From NCBI RefSeq assembly GCF_007971525.1, contig NZ_CP042437.1:6572001-6636000 (forward strand): 64,000 nucleotides of DNA, written 5' to 3'. This DNA is from Mucilaginibacter ginsenosidivorax (GTDB lineage: Bacteria; Bacteroidota; Bacteroidia; Sphingobacteriales; Sphingobacteriaceae). The first letter of the stretch is position 1; the number at the start of each line of letters is the position of its first letter. Both the position numbers and the translations under genes were made by a program. Below the pieces are notes generated by a model, which saw only the letters and a program-made list of their open reading frames with translations, ran no database searches and was not told where the DNA came from. Of the stretch, positions 44,371 to 52,922 are shown piece after piece.

Positions 44371-47300
44371 ATGCAAAAACCACTACTCCGTTCACGATTG
44401 CTCTCCTGGATGCTGCAGAGGATGATACCTTCAATATTATTGATTGTATCGTTCTCCGGGTATGCGCAGTCATCCACACAGGCCTATTCTTTCAATTGGA
44501 AAAATACACCAATACCAACTGTATTTAACCAGATTGAGAAAGCTGCCAATGTGCATTTTTCATACAATCCTAAAGATCTTGATTTGCAAAAAAAGATCAG
44601 CCTTACAGTAAGCAAACAAAGTTTGCAACAGGTAATTGACCTTGTGACGAAGGAACTGCATGCCCAGTATAAAATTGTTGGCGAAACGGTAATGATCCAA
44701 TCTGAAAAGCAGCCTGCAAAAGTAAGCTCGCAGGTTGTTGAAGACTTCAGCCTTACCGGTAAGGTAACCGACGATCAAAACCAGCCGTTGCCGGGCGTTA
44801 CCGTTGTAAATACCACCAAAAATCGGTCGGCTGTAACTAATGAAACTGGCAGCTTTGTAATAACTGTAGCCAATGGTGATGTTATAACTTTTGCCATGAT
44901 GGGTTATGAAATTAATTCAATCATCGCTACCGACAAAATTAAAACAGTAAAAATCACCCTTAAAACAAAAGCTACCGAGCTGAATACCGTAGTGGTAACA
45001 GCGCTTGGTATTAAAAGGGAAGAGCGCTCATTAGGCTATGCTACCGCCGAAGTGGATGGCAACGATCTTAAACACGCCCGCGAGCCCAATGTGATCAACT
45101 CGCTTGCTGGTAAGGTACCTGGACTGATCATCAACAGTACGGCCGGCGGCCCGGCAGGCTCGTCAAGGGTTATCATCAGGGGTAATACCAGCATAACGGG
45201 TAACAACCAACCGCTTTACGTGGTTGACGGCGTGCCGATAGATAACTCAAACTACGGCCAGGTAGGCGGTGGCAAATACTCAGGGGGTTTTGATTTTGGT
45301 GATGCCATATCGGCCATTAATCCCGATGATATCGACAAGATCTCGGTACTAAAAGGCCCTTCGGCTTCGGCGCTGTATGGCAGCCGCGCAGGTAACGGTG
45401 TAATATTGATTACTACAAAAAAAGGTAATTCAAAAAAAGAACTGGGTATTGAGGTTAACAGTACCTCATCGATAGAAAACCAGCTTACCCATTACAACGA
45501 TTACCAGTATATTTATGGCCAGGGTACCGCCGAGCAAATGGTGGTTGATCCATCGCAGGCAAAAAATACCCTGTTTAACAACTTCGGCCCCCGGCTCGAT
45601 CCTAATTTACAGGTGATTGGGTTTGATGGCAAATACCGCCCGTACGCGCTGGTGAAAAACAATATCGATAACTTTTTTCGTACCGGAGCAACAACCACCA
45701 ACAACGTAGCTTTTTCTAATTCAAACGATATTTCATCCTTCCGATTGTCAATAACCGATATGCGCAGCCGGGATATTGTGCCAGGTAGTAATTTACGTCG
45801 TAATACTTTTAATTTCACCGGCAGTTCCAAATTCGGCAGCAAGGTTACGCTATCGGCAAAGGTGATGTATCTTAATGAGGATGTAGTTAACCGCCCTGCG
45901 CTGGCCGATGATCCGGGTAACATAGGCAACGCCTTTGTTGGGTTGGCCAATAACGTTGACCAGGCCTACTTTAAAAATGGCTATAAAGACAGCGAAGGCA
46001 ATTATGTTGACTGGGGCGGCGGCCAATATCGTTTAGACCCCTACTGGGTGATTAACGAAATGCGGAACGAAACCCGTAAAAACAGGTTTATTGGTGCTTT
46101 ACAGGGTAATTATATCATTACCAGCTGGCTAAACCTGCAGGGTCGCATCTCTACCGATTTTACATATCTTACCTACAATAAATTCAGCCCGCGTACCACA
46201 CCCGGCGCATTGGCCGGCGAGCTGGATCAGTTTGCTCAAAAAATGGGCACAACCGAAGGCGATGCGTTGTTAACAGCTCAAAAACAGGTAAGCCCGTCGC
46301 TTAACCTGGCCTTAAGGCTGGGTGGCAGTTTTTCAAGGATAGATAATCCCGGTACAACCTCAACTTTTATCAATCTTAACGTACCCGATGTGGTAAGCCC
46401 CAACAGCTTTTCAGATAAATCGGTTGTTGAAAACCATTACCGCAAACGCAACAACGGGGCTTACGCTTTGTTAAGCATTGGTTATAAATCATACCTGTAT
46501 GTTGATGCCAGCGTTCGTAAAGATGCATCGTCAACCTTGCCACAAGATAACAACAGCTACGTTTATCCTTCGGTTGCGGCAAGCTTTATCTTCAGCGATT
46601 TTTTTAAGATAAACCCTTCAATACTTTCTTTTGGTAAATTAAGAATATCGGGTGCCGAGGTTGGTAACGATACAGATCCGTACCTGTTAAACTTAAATTA
46701 TAACCTGTATCCGCAAACCTTTAACGGCACCTCGGTAGGGGGCATAGCCAGCACTGTATTGCCCAACAAAAACCTGAAACCTACGCGTACCAAATCTTTT
46801 GAGATTGGTACACAGCTAAAGTTTTTTGGTGAGCGGTTAAATCTTGATGTTTCTTATTACACTTCCAAATCGCGCGATCAGATTAACCTGGTGCCGGCGC
46901 CGTTATCATCGGGGTTTGCACAGCAACTGGTTAACGCTGGTGTCATAGGCAATAAGGGTGTCGAGGTAGCATTGAATGGTTCGCCGGTAGCCAGCAAAGA
47001 TTTTGGCTGGGAGATTAATGTCAACTTTGCCAAGAATACCAATACCGTATTATCCCTTGCCGATGGTATTCCATACCTGTCACTGTCTGATGCGCGCTGG
47101 CTGGGCGTATCAGTAGTAGCAAAACCGGGTTCGCCATATGGCTCTATTTTGGGCTTTGATTATCAGCGCGATCCGCAGGGTAACATAGTGCTCGATCCGC
47201 AAACGCTGGCGCCAAAACAAGCCGAAGAGCGGAGTGTGCTTGGCAAAGGCACCTGGAGCTGGACGGGCGGCTTAGCCAATACTTTTCGTTACAAAAACTT

Positions 47301-47880
47301 TGGCTTAAGCGCGGTTATCGATATTAAACATGGTGCCGATCTGTTTTCGATGACCAATATGTTTGCGATTATACGGGGCAGCCACGTTTCTACATTACCG
47401 GGCCGGGCCGAATGGATAAAATCTGAAGAGCAACGCCAAACCGCCGGTATGACCATTGAGCAATGGCGCGCAGCAGGTAAAGTACAGGGCTACATACCCC
47501 AAGGTGTTTTGCAAACCGGTACCGATGCTAAAGGAAATCCCATTTATACGAAGAATACTACAGCGGTTGATCCTTCAAACTACTGGTCGCAATTTTATAG
47601 CGATGGCAATGGTGTTGCTACGCCGTTTATTTACGATGCCAGCTACATAAAAATGCGCGAAATAACGCTAAGCTACAGGTTCCCTTCGTCCACAATTTCA
47701 AAACTGGGCATTAAAGACCTTACGGTTGCAGTAGTAAGCCGCAACCCGTTTATTATTCATAAAAATGTTCCGAACGTTGATCCCGATTCAAACTACAACA
47801 ACGGTAACGGCCAGGGCCTGGAGTATGGTTCATTACCTTCAAGAAGAAGCTGGGGATTTAACGTAAACTTCAGGTTTTAA
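44371..47880 (+). CDS. susC: SusC-family TonB-dependent transducer with STN domain
   Basis: Outer-membrane importer of 1169 residues. After a signal peptide ending near GYAQ, an STN (secretin/TonB short N-terminal) domain spans about 38-108, followed by a carboxypeptidase-regulatory-like domain (about 128-210, LTGKVTDDQNQPLPG), the plug (about 215-345, VVVTALGIKREERS to GNGVILITTKKG) and the barrel ending in NVNFRF. The STN domain signals transport status to FecR in the periplasm. It is followed by SusD, GH18, GH18-like and GH16 genes, so the cargo is likely an oligosaccharide released by those enzymes. Confidence 0.94.
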   Translation: MQKPLLRSRLLSWMLQRMIPSILLIVSFSGYAQSSTQAYSFNWKNTPIPTVFNQIEKAANVHFSYNPKDLDLQKKISLTVSKQSLQQVIDLVTKELHAQYKIVGETVMIQSEKQPAKVSSQVVEDFSLTGKVTDDQNQPLPGVTVVNTTKNRSAVTNETGSFVITVANGDVITFAMMGYEINSIIATDKIKTVKITLKTKATELNTVVVTALGIKREERSLGYATAEVDGNDLKHAREPNVINSLAGKVPGLIINSTAGGPAGSSRVIIRGNTSITGNNQPLYVVDGVPIDNSNYGQVGGGKYSGGFDFGDAISAINPDDIDKISVLKGPSASALYGSRAGNGVILITTKKGNSKKELGIEVNSTSSIENQLTHYNDYQYIYGQGTAEQMVVDPSQAKNTLFNNFGPRLDPNLQVIGFDGKYRPYALVKNNIDNFFRTGATTTNNVAFSNSNDISSFRLSITDMRSRDIVPGSNLRRNTFNFTGSSKFGSKVTLSAKVMYLNEDVVNRPALADDPGNIGNAFVGLANNVDQAYFKNGYKDSEGNYVDWGGGQYRLDPYWVINEMRNETRKNRFIGALQGNYIITSWLNLQGRISTDFTYLTYNKFSPRTTPGALAGELDQFAQKMGTTEGDALLTAQKQVSPSLNLALRLGGSFSRIDNPGTTSTFINLNVPDVVSPNSFSDKSVVENHYRKRNNGAYALLSIGYKSYLYVDASVRKDASSTLPQDNNSYVYPSVAASFIFSDFFKINPSILSFGKLRISGAEVGNDTDPYLLNLNYNLYPQTFNGTSVGGIASTVLPNKNLKPTRTKSFEIGTQLKFFGERLNLDVSYYTSKSRDQINLVPAPLSSGFAQQLVNAGVIGNKGVEVALNGSPVASKDFGWEINVNFAKNTNTVLSLADGIPYLSLSDARWLGVSVVAKPGSPYGSILGFDYQRDPQGNIVLDPQTLAPKQAEERSVLGKGTWSWTGGLANTFRYKNFGLSAVIDIKHGADLFSMTNMFAIIRGSHVSTLPGRAEWIKSEEQRQTAGMTIEQWRAAGKVQGYIPQGVLQTGTDAKGNPIYTKNTTAVDPSNYWSQFYSDGNGVATPFIYDASYIKMREITLSYRFPSSTISKLGIKDLTVAVVSRNPFIIHKNVPNVDPDSNYNNGNGQGLEYGSLPSRRSWGFNVNFRF

Positions 47881-47909
47881 CAGGTATGTATAATTTAAGA
47901 ACGAACAAC

Positions 47910-49496
47910 ATGAAAAGAACTTTAAACAAATATACGTTGGCTGCACTCCTGATGCCGTTATTGCTATTCTCGTGCAAAAAATTTGGAGATGTAAATACCG
48001 ACCCAACGAAATCTGCCAACCTTGATCCTATTAATCAACTCAATTATGTAGAGTTGAGATTTGGCGGCGATGTAACTATCAACGAGCGTACAAGTATCAT
48101 TCTTACTATGCCCATGGCGCAGCAAATAGGCGGCGCTTATTATAACCGCTATGGCAGCGCCTATATTGAAGACAGGCAGTACATGTCTGAACTTTGGGAA
48201 CTGGGCTATCCCAATGATGTTTTAAATATTGTTGATGCCGTACAACGCAGCACATCCAAACCTAACCTGAATGCTATTTGCCGCATTATGAAGGTTTACG
48301 TTTTTGCAAGGCTCACCGATTTGTATGGTGATATCCCTTACACACAGGCCGGCAAAGCTTACATAGATGGTACCGTACGGCCCAAATTTGACACCCAGAA
48401 AGATATTTATGCCGACTTCTTTAAGGAACTGAAAGCAGCTGTTGCCCAGCTCAGTTCGGGTAGTACTGACGACGTTGGCACCGAGCTGTTATATCATGGC
48501 GACTTAACCAAGTGGAAAAAATTCGCCAATTCGTTACGCTTGCGGTTAGCTATGCGGCTGGTGAAAATTGATAATGCAACAGCTAAAGCCGAGGCTACAG
48601 ATGCTTTCAACGCCGGGCTAATGACCAGCAATGACGATATCTGTAAACTGGATTATATAAATATTACCAATGGCTATTCAGAGATAAGGGGTAACGGTGT
48701 ATCAGTAGGCATTAACCAATACCAGGATGACGGCCGCCCAAGGGTTTGTACAACGTTGCTTGATGAAATGAAGGCCACCAATGATCCGCGCCTGAACTAT
48801 ATTGCACGCGCATACTGGGTTAACCCCGATAAACTAACCGACAGGCTTGATGTTACAGCACAGGTAAAAGCACAAGTTGGGCTGATAGGCGTTGGCCCTG
48901 GTAAATACAATTATGACGACTTTTTAGGGCCTATCAACATTGATTATCCCGGGCGCGGTACATTGTCTGTTCCAAACGGAGGGCAAAAGGTACAACTGGC
49001 CGATTTTATGGTGCGCAGCGATGCCCCTTATTTACACATGACATATGCCGAAGTTGAATTTTTGCTGGCCGAAGCCAATACGCGCTGGAGCCTGGCATTA
49101 GGTGGCACAGCCAAACAACATTTTGAGAACGGTTTGGAGGCCGCCTGTCTGCAACTGGGTTTATACCCAACCGGGCCAACATTGAGTGCCGCCGAGATCC
49201 TGAAATTTAAACAGGACAACCAGCTTGCGCCGGGTAAAGAGCTACAGCAAATAGATACCCAAATATGGGCCGCGCAATTGATGAACGGACCCGAAGCATA
49301 TGCTACATGGCGGCGCACTGGCTACCCTGTTTTGGTGCCTGGTGTAACAGCCGAATCGGACGTAACAACTATACCGCGCAGGTTTGAATACCCTTTAACC
49401 GAGCGCGAGCAAAACTCGGCAAACATAGCTGCTGCAATTACCGCGCTTGGTGGCAAAGATACCTGGACAGCACATGTTTGGTGGGATAAACAATAA
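47910..49496 (+). CDS. susD: SusD-like outer-membrane glycan-binding lipoprotein
   Basis: Lipoprotein of 528 residues, C22 in LLFSC. I start at ATG 47910 (MKRTLNKY); an upstream in-frame ATG at 47886 adds eight polar residues. The pattern GDVNTDPTKSANLDP, MPMAQQIGGAYYNRYG and RIMKVYVFARLTDLYGDIPYTQAG matches the SusD-like_2 branch rather than the SusD/RagB branch of the two other SusDs in the window. The late motif HMTYAEVEFLLAEANTRW and NGPEAYATWRRTGYPVL are also typical. It pairs with the STN-bearing SusC 29 bases upstream. Confidence 0.92.
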   Translation: MKRTLNKYTLAALLMPLLLFSCKKFGDVNTDPTKSANLDPINQLNYVELRFGGDVTINERTSIILTMPMAQQIGGAYYNRYGSAYIEDRQYMSELWELGYPNDVLNIVDAVQRSTSKPNLNAICRIMKVYVFARLTDLYGDIPYTQAGKAYIDGTVRPKFDTQKDIYADFFKELKAAVAQLSSGSTDDVGTELLYHGDLTKWKKFANSLRLRLAMRLVKIDNATAKAEATDAFNAGLMTSNDDICKLDYINITNGYSEIRGNGVSVGINQYQDDGRPRVCTTLLDEMKATNDPRLNYIARAYWVNPDKLTDRLDVTAQVKAQVGLIGVGPGKYNYDDFLGPINIDYPGRGTLSVPNGGQKVQLADFMVRSDAPYLHMTYAEVEFLLAEANTRWSLALGGTAKQHFENGLEAACLQLGLYPTGPTLSAAEILKFKQDNQLAPGKELQQIDTQIWAAQLMNGPEAYATWRRTGYPVLVPGVTAESDVTTIPRRFEYPLTEREQNSANIAAAITALGGKDTWTAHVWWDKQ

Positions 49497-49515
49497 ACCT
49501 GACAGAAGATAACCA

Positions 49516-50529
49516 ATGAAGATATTAAAAAATAAAGCTCTGCTGACTGCTGTTGTTTTTGTGTTGCTGAATGCCATCGGTTGTAAAAAAAGCAATGTAA
49601 AGGCCGAAGTGAAATATGATACTACCACAACAGTAGCTGCAAATTTTAGGGTGGTAGGTTACCTTAGGTACGAAGATAACCTGCTTAACGAGGCAAATGC
49701 TATTGATATGGGCAAAATAACCCATCTCAATGTGGCTTTCATTAACCCGGATGCCGATGGGAATTTTACTGCAAATGCCGATTTGAAACAGGTAGCCATA
49801 CTGGCCCATAATAATAAGGTTCAGGTACTGGCATCTATTGCCGGCGGCACTCCACCGGCATATTTCAGCAAGTTAATAACCCCGGCCATGCAATCTAAAT
49901 TTATAGCCGGCCTTGTAAAGCTTGTTGATGATAATTTGCTGGATGGCATAGATGTGGATATTGAGCAGGAACTGATTGACAATAACTACGAATCATTTGT
50001 TACCGCCCTTGCTGCCGCGCTAAAAGCCAAAGGTAAACTTACAACCGCTGCCGTTGCTACGGTTTATGCCAGCAGGTACCCGGACAACGCTTTGGCTAAG
50101 CTCGATTTTATCAACGTAATGTCATACGATAAAACCGGACTGTGGAAACCATCAAATCCTGGCCAGCACTCGCCTTATAGTATGGCGGTTGACGACATGG
50201 CTTATTGGAGCGGTACGCGTGGCATCGCCAAAGAAAAACTCAGTTTAGGTGTTCCCTTTTATGGTTATGGCTTTGGTACAAATGCACCGGCTGATATGTC
50301 GTTCAGCCAGATTGCTGCCGCTTACCCCGATGCTGTGAACCTTGACCAGGTAACAGTTAGTGGCGGAGGCATAATTTATTACAACGGCATTACAACCATA
50401 AAGGCCAAAACGGAGCTGGCAATTGGAAAGGCCGGGGGCATCATGATATGGCAATTGCGGCAGGATGCCACGGGGGCAAACTCGTTGCTGGGCACTATTA
50501 ATACGGTGATAAAATCACATACAAAATGA
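49516..50529 (+). CDS. GH18 chitinase/endo-beta-N-acetylglucosaminidase-type lipoprotein
   Basis: This 337-residue lipoprotein (C23 in AIGC) is a GH18 TIM barrel with an intact DxxDxDxE motif: D143, D146, D148 and the acid E150 in LDGIDVDIEQE. Later strands show FINVMSYDKTGLW, LSLGVPFYGYGFG and IMIWQLRQD, the order expected for chitinase-like GH18s that use substrate-assisted catalysis on GlcNAc-linked glycans. It is anchored at the outer membrane and lies directly after SusD. Chitin, chito-oligosaccharides or protein N-glycans are all possible substrates; sequence does not decide. The next gene is a degenerate relative. Confidence 0.9.
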   Translation: MKILKNKALLTAVVFVLLNAIGCKKSNVKAEVKYDTTTTVAANFRVVGYLRYEDNLLNEANAIDMGKITHLNVAFINPDADGNFTANADLKQVAILAHNNKVQVLASIAGGTPPAYFSKLITPAMQSKFIAGLVKLVDDNLLDGIDVDIEQELIDNNYESFVTALAAALKAKGKLTTAAVATVYASRYPDNALAKLDFINVMSYDKTGLWKPSNPGQHSPYSMAVDDMAYWSGTRGIAKEKLSLGVPFYGYGFGTNAPADMSFSQIAAAYPDAVNLDQVTVSGGGIIYYNGITTIKAKTELAIGKAGGIMIWQLRQDATGANSLLGTINTVIKSHTK

Positions 50530-50554
50530 TCATTACTATTTTAAAATATTAAAC

Positions 50555-51895
50555 ATGAAAAAGATTAAGTATACACCTATACCGGTATTAATGCTGGTAA
50601 TGCTTATGGCATTTACCGGGTGTAAAAAAGATGAAGTAAAAAAACAGGAGGATGCCAACCCTTATTATCCAAGAATATTTGATAACCTGAAAGTGTTTGG
50701 ATCAAACCAGATCATTAACGAGGGGACAAGTGCCAGTTTTTCGGGCGTGTTGTTTACGCCGGCAGGCAAGGTTAAAATAAGCTGGCAGGTGAACGGCAAA
50801 GAGATGTCGGCTGATCCTGCATTTAAGTTTACCCCAACCGCGGGTGGCGAATATACCATCAAACTGGTAGCTACTTACAACGGCGATTCAACATCGCGCC
50901 AAACCAAAGTGTTGGTAAATCCATCAACCTATACCTTTAAACCTTATACAAAAGTTGTATTGGCCAACCTTACAGAAGATGGTACCGCCGCCGATGTGGT
51001 TTGGAGTAATATCACCCACCTGGAGTACCAGGTAGGTAAAGTTGCCGCGGATGGTACGCTCGATGTATCCAAAGGGAACGTAAACCAGCATGTTAATGAA
51101 ATTGTGGCCCGCGCCCACATTGCAGGCATACCGGTTATCATGGGCATCAGCGGTCACCTTTCAGGTATCGATGGATGGGCAATTTATGAAAGCAATGATT
51201 TTGGCACAGCCATCCGTAACCCAACATCTATGAAGTTGCTTATCGATTCGGTAAAAGCTTACGTTGCCCGCAAAAAACTGGATGGTGTAGATATTTACAT
51301 GACAGATATCAACTCGGGGAATGCGCCTGACAACATTCATGCTATCGGGCCGTTTTTAACGGCATTAAAAGCAGCCTTACCGGCGGGCTCCTTAGTTACT
51401 GTTACTGCACCGGTAAACTATCAGCATTGGGAATACCCCGATCTTTCGAAGGCCGATTGGGTGAATATTCACGCTTTTGAAGATAATATTCATATCGGCC
51501 CGGATGCTCCTGTGGGGCAATCATCAAGCTATGATTTTATGGTATCGGGCGCTCAGATATGGACAACTTTTCATTTGCCTGCCAGCAAACTTGTGGTTGG
51601 CATACCGGCCTTTGGCTTGCGTTACAACTCGCTTAATGCAGCGGGTAACAACGAAAGCTGGGGCTCATATGATTACATGACCTACAAAGCTATCATAGCC
51701 GCCGATCCTGCAAACGCCGGTAAAGAAAAGGCTGATATTGCCAAAGGTGTATACTTTAACGGTGTTCCCCTGGTAACTCAAAAGGCTAATTACATCAACG
51801 CAAACGGCTTTAAAGGAGCATACCTATGGGCTGCCGATTATGACGTAACGGGCGCCAGCTCCCTGTTGACTGTTCTTCACCAGGCCTTAAAGTAG
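50555..51895 (+). CDS. Catalytically degenerate GH18-like lipoprotein with Ig/PKD domain
   Basis: This 446-residue lipoprotein (C23 in FTGC) has an Ig/PKD-like domain (about 45-122, ending TKVLVNPS) followed by a GH18 fold (about 130-446). At the catalytic strand it reads DGVDIYMTD: D243 and D246 remain, but the third Asp is Y248 and the catalytic Glu is T250. The rest of the barrel (WVNIHAFEDNIH, LVVGIPAFGLRYN, GAYLWAADYDV) is kept. Loss of both key acids predicts no hydrolysis, so this is probably a surface glycan-binding protein derived from GH18. It sits 25 bases after the active GH18 gene, in one operon. Confidence 0.85.
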   Translation: MKKIKYTPIPVLMLVMLMAFTGCKKDEVKKQEDANPYYPRIFDNLKVFGSNQIINEGTSASFSGVLFTPAGKVKISWQVNGKEMSADPAFKFTPTAGGEYTIKLVATYNGDSTSRQTKVLVNPSTYTFKPYTKVVLANLTEDGTAADVVWSNITHLEYQVGKVAADGTLDVSKGNVNQHVNEIVARAHIAGIPVIMGISGHLSGIDGWAIYESNDFGTAIRNPTSMKLLIDSVKAYVARKKLDGVDIYMTDINSGNAPDNIHAIGPFLTALKAALPAGSLVTVTAPVNYQHWEYPDLSKADWVNIHAFEDNIHIGPDAPVGQSSSYDFMVSGAQIWTTFHLPASKLVVGIPAFGLRYNSLNAAGNNESWGSYDYMTYKAIIAADPANAGKEKADIAKGVYFNGVPLVTQKANYINANGFKGAYLWAADYDVTGASSLLTVLHQALK

Positions 51896-52041
51896 TATCG
51901 GTTTATAATACGGAGGGCAATACAATGCTAAAGAGTAGGAACATAAAAGATTATTAAAAACAGGTTAAGAAGGTAATTATATAACAACATGCAATACAAA
52001 CAATCTATATAATTCTTTTAACAATTTAATTTACAAACACC

Positions 52042-52821
52042 ATGAAAAAAATGTTTTTGGTACTCCTTGCTGCTGTGATGGTTACAGCTTGTAAAAAAGA
52101 AAGCTCAAACGTACAGTCGTCAAGTAAGGCTGCTGTTGTTACAAAACAAAAAGCTGTAAACAGCACATTGTCCTTTGCCGGTTATACCTGGGTTGTGAGC
52201 GCTCCGAGTGGGCAGGTAAGCCCCGGGCCCAATTACTGGAACGGATCAAATGCCTGGGTTGATGCCAATGGCTGGCTGCATTTAAAAATTGCGAAAAATG
52301 CATCAAATAATCATTGGGAATGCGCGGAGGTTTATACCACAGCAAGCCTTGGTTATGGAACTTACCAGTGGCAGGTTGAAGGAACATTAGGCTCATTTGA
52401 CAAAAATATTGTTTTCGGGATGTACAACTATTCTGGTAATGATGGTCACGACGAAATGGATATCGAAATAGCCCGTTGGGGAAATGCTGCCTGGGACAAT
52501 TTAAACTATACAATTTGGCCCGCAACCGGTGTTACCGGAAGCCCCGGATCGACCACTCATTCATTTACCACACCTAATGGCACTTATACAACCCATAGGT
52601 TCAAGAGAACCAGCAGCAGTGTAAAACTGCAAAGCTTATATGGTTTCCAGGATGGGGATGCGAATCAATTTCAGACGGATACTTTTAATACGCCTGGCAC
52701 ATCTATCAGTACACTTAGTATGCCGGTACATATCAATTTATGGCTTTTTAACGGATATGCCCCATCTGATAACCAGCCTGTTGAAGTAATTATTCACAGC
52801 TTTAAGTTTACCGCGCTTTAA
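52042..52821 (+). CDS. GH16-family glycosidase lipoprotein
   Basis: Small secreted lipoprotein of 259 residues (C17 in VTAC) with a jelly-roll GH16 fold from about residue 45. The catalytic signature ExDxE is intact: E138, D140 and E142 in GHDEMDIEIARWG. Flanking motifs include WECAEVYTTASLGYGTYQWQ and INLWLFNGYAPSDNQ. GH16 covers beta-1,3- and mixed-linkage glucanases, galactanases and chitin-glucan transglycosylases, and the subfamily cannot be told here. It ends the FecR-SusCD-GH18 operon, after a 146-base gap, and is followed by a strong terminator. Confidence 0.87.
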   Translation: MKKMFLVLLAAVMVTACKKESSNVQSSSKAAVVTKQKAVNSTLSFAGYTWVVSAPSGQVSPGPNYWNGSNAWVDANGWLHLKIAKNASNNHWECAEVYTTASLGYGTYQWQVEGTLGSFDKNIVFGMYNYSGNDGHDEMDIEIARWGNAAWDNLNYTIWPATGVTGSPGSTTHSFTTPNGTYTTHRFKRTSSSVKLQSLYGFQDGDANQFQTDTFNTPGTSISTLSMPVHINLWLFNGYAPSDNQPVEVIIHSFKFTAL

Positions 52822-52833
52822 TTGTTCATTTTT

Positions 52834-52873
52834 GATAAAGCCAAGCTTTCAGTCGCTTGGCTTTATCTTTTAC
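52834..52873 (+). terminator. Rho-independent terminator of the GH18/GH16 operon
   Basis: A perfect 12-bp stem GATAAAGCCAAG / CTTGGCTTTATC (52834-52845 with 52856-52867), 10-base loop, then a T-rich tail on the plus strand. It separates the operon from the convergent gene ending at 52923. Confidence 0.85.
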
Positions 52874-52922
52874 TTTTCTAAATAGGCGGTTAATGAAGTC
52901 TTATTATCTCCACATCAACAAA

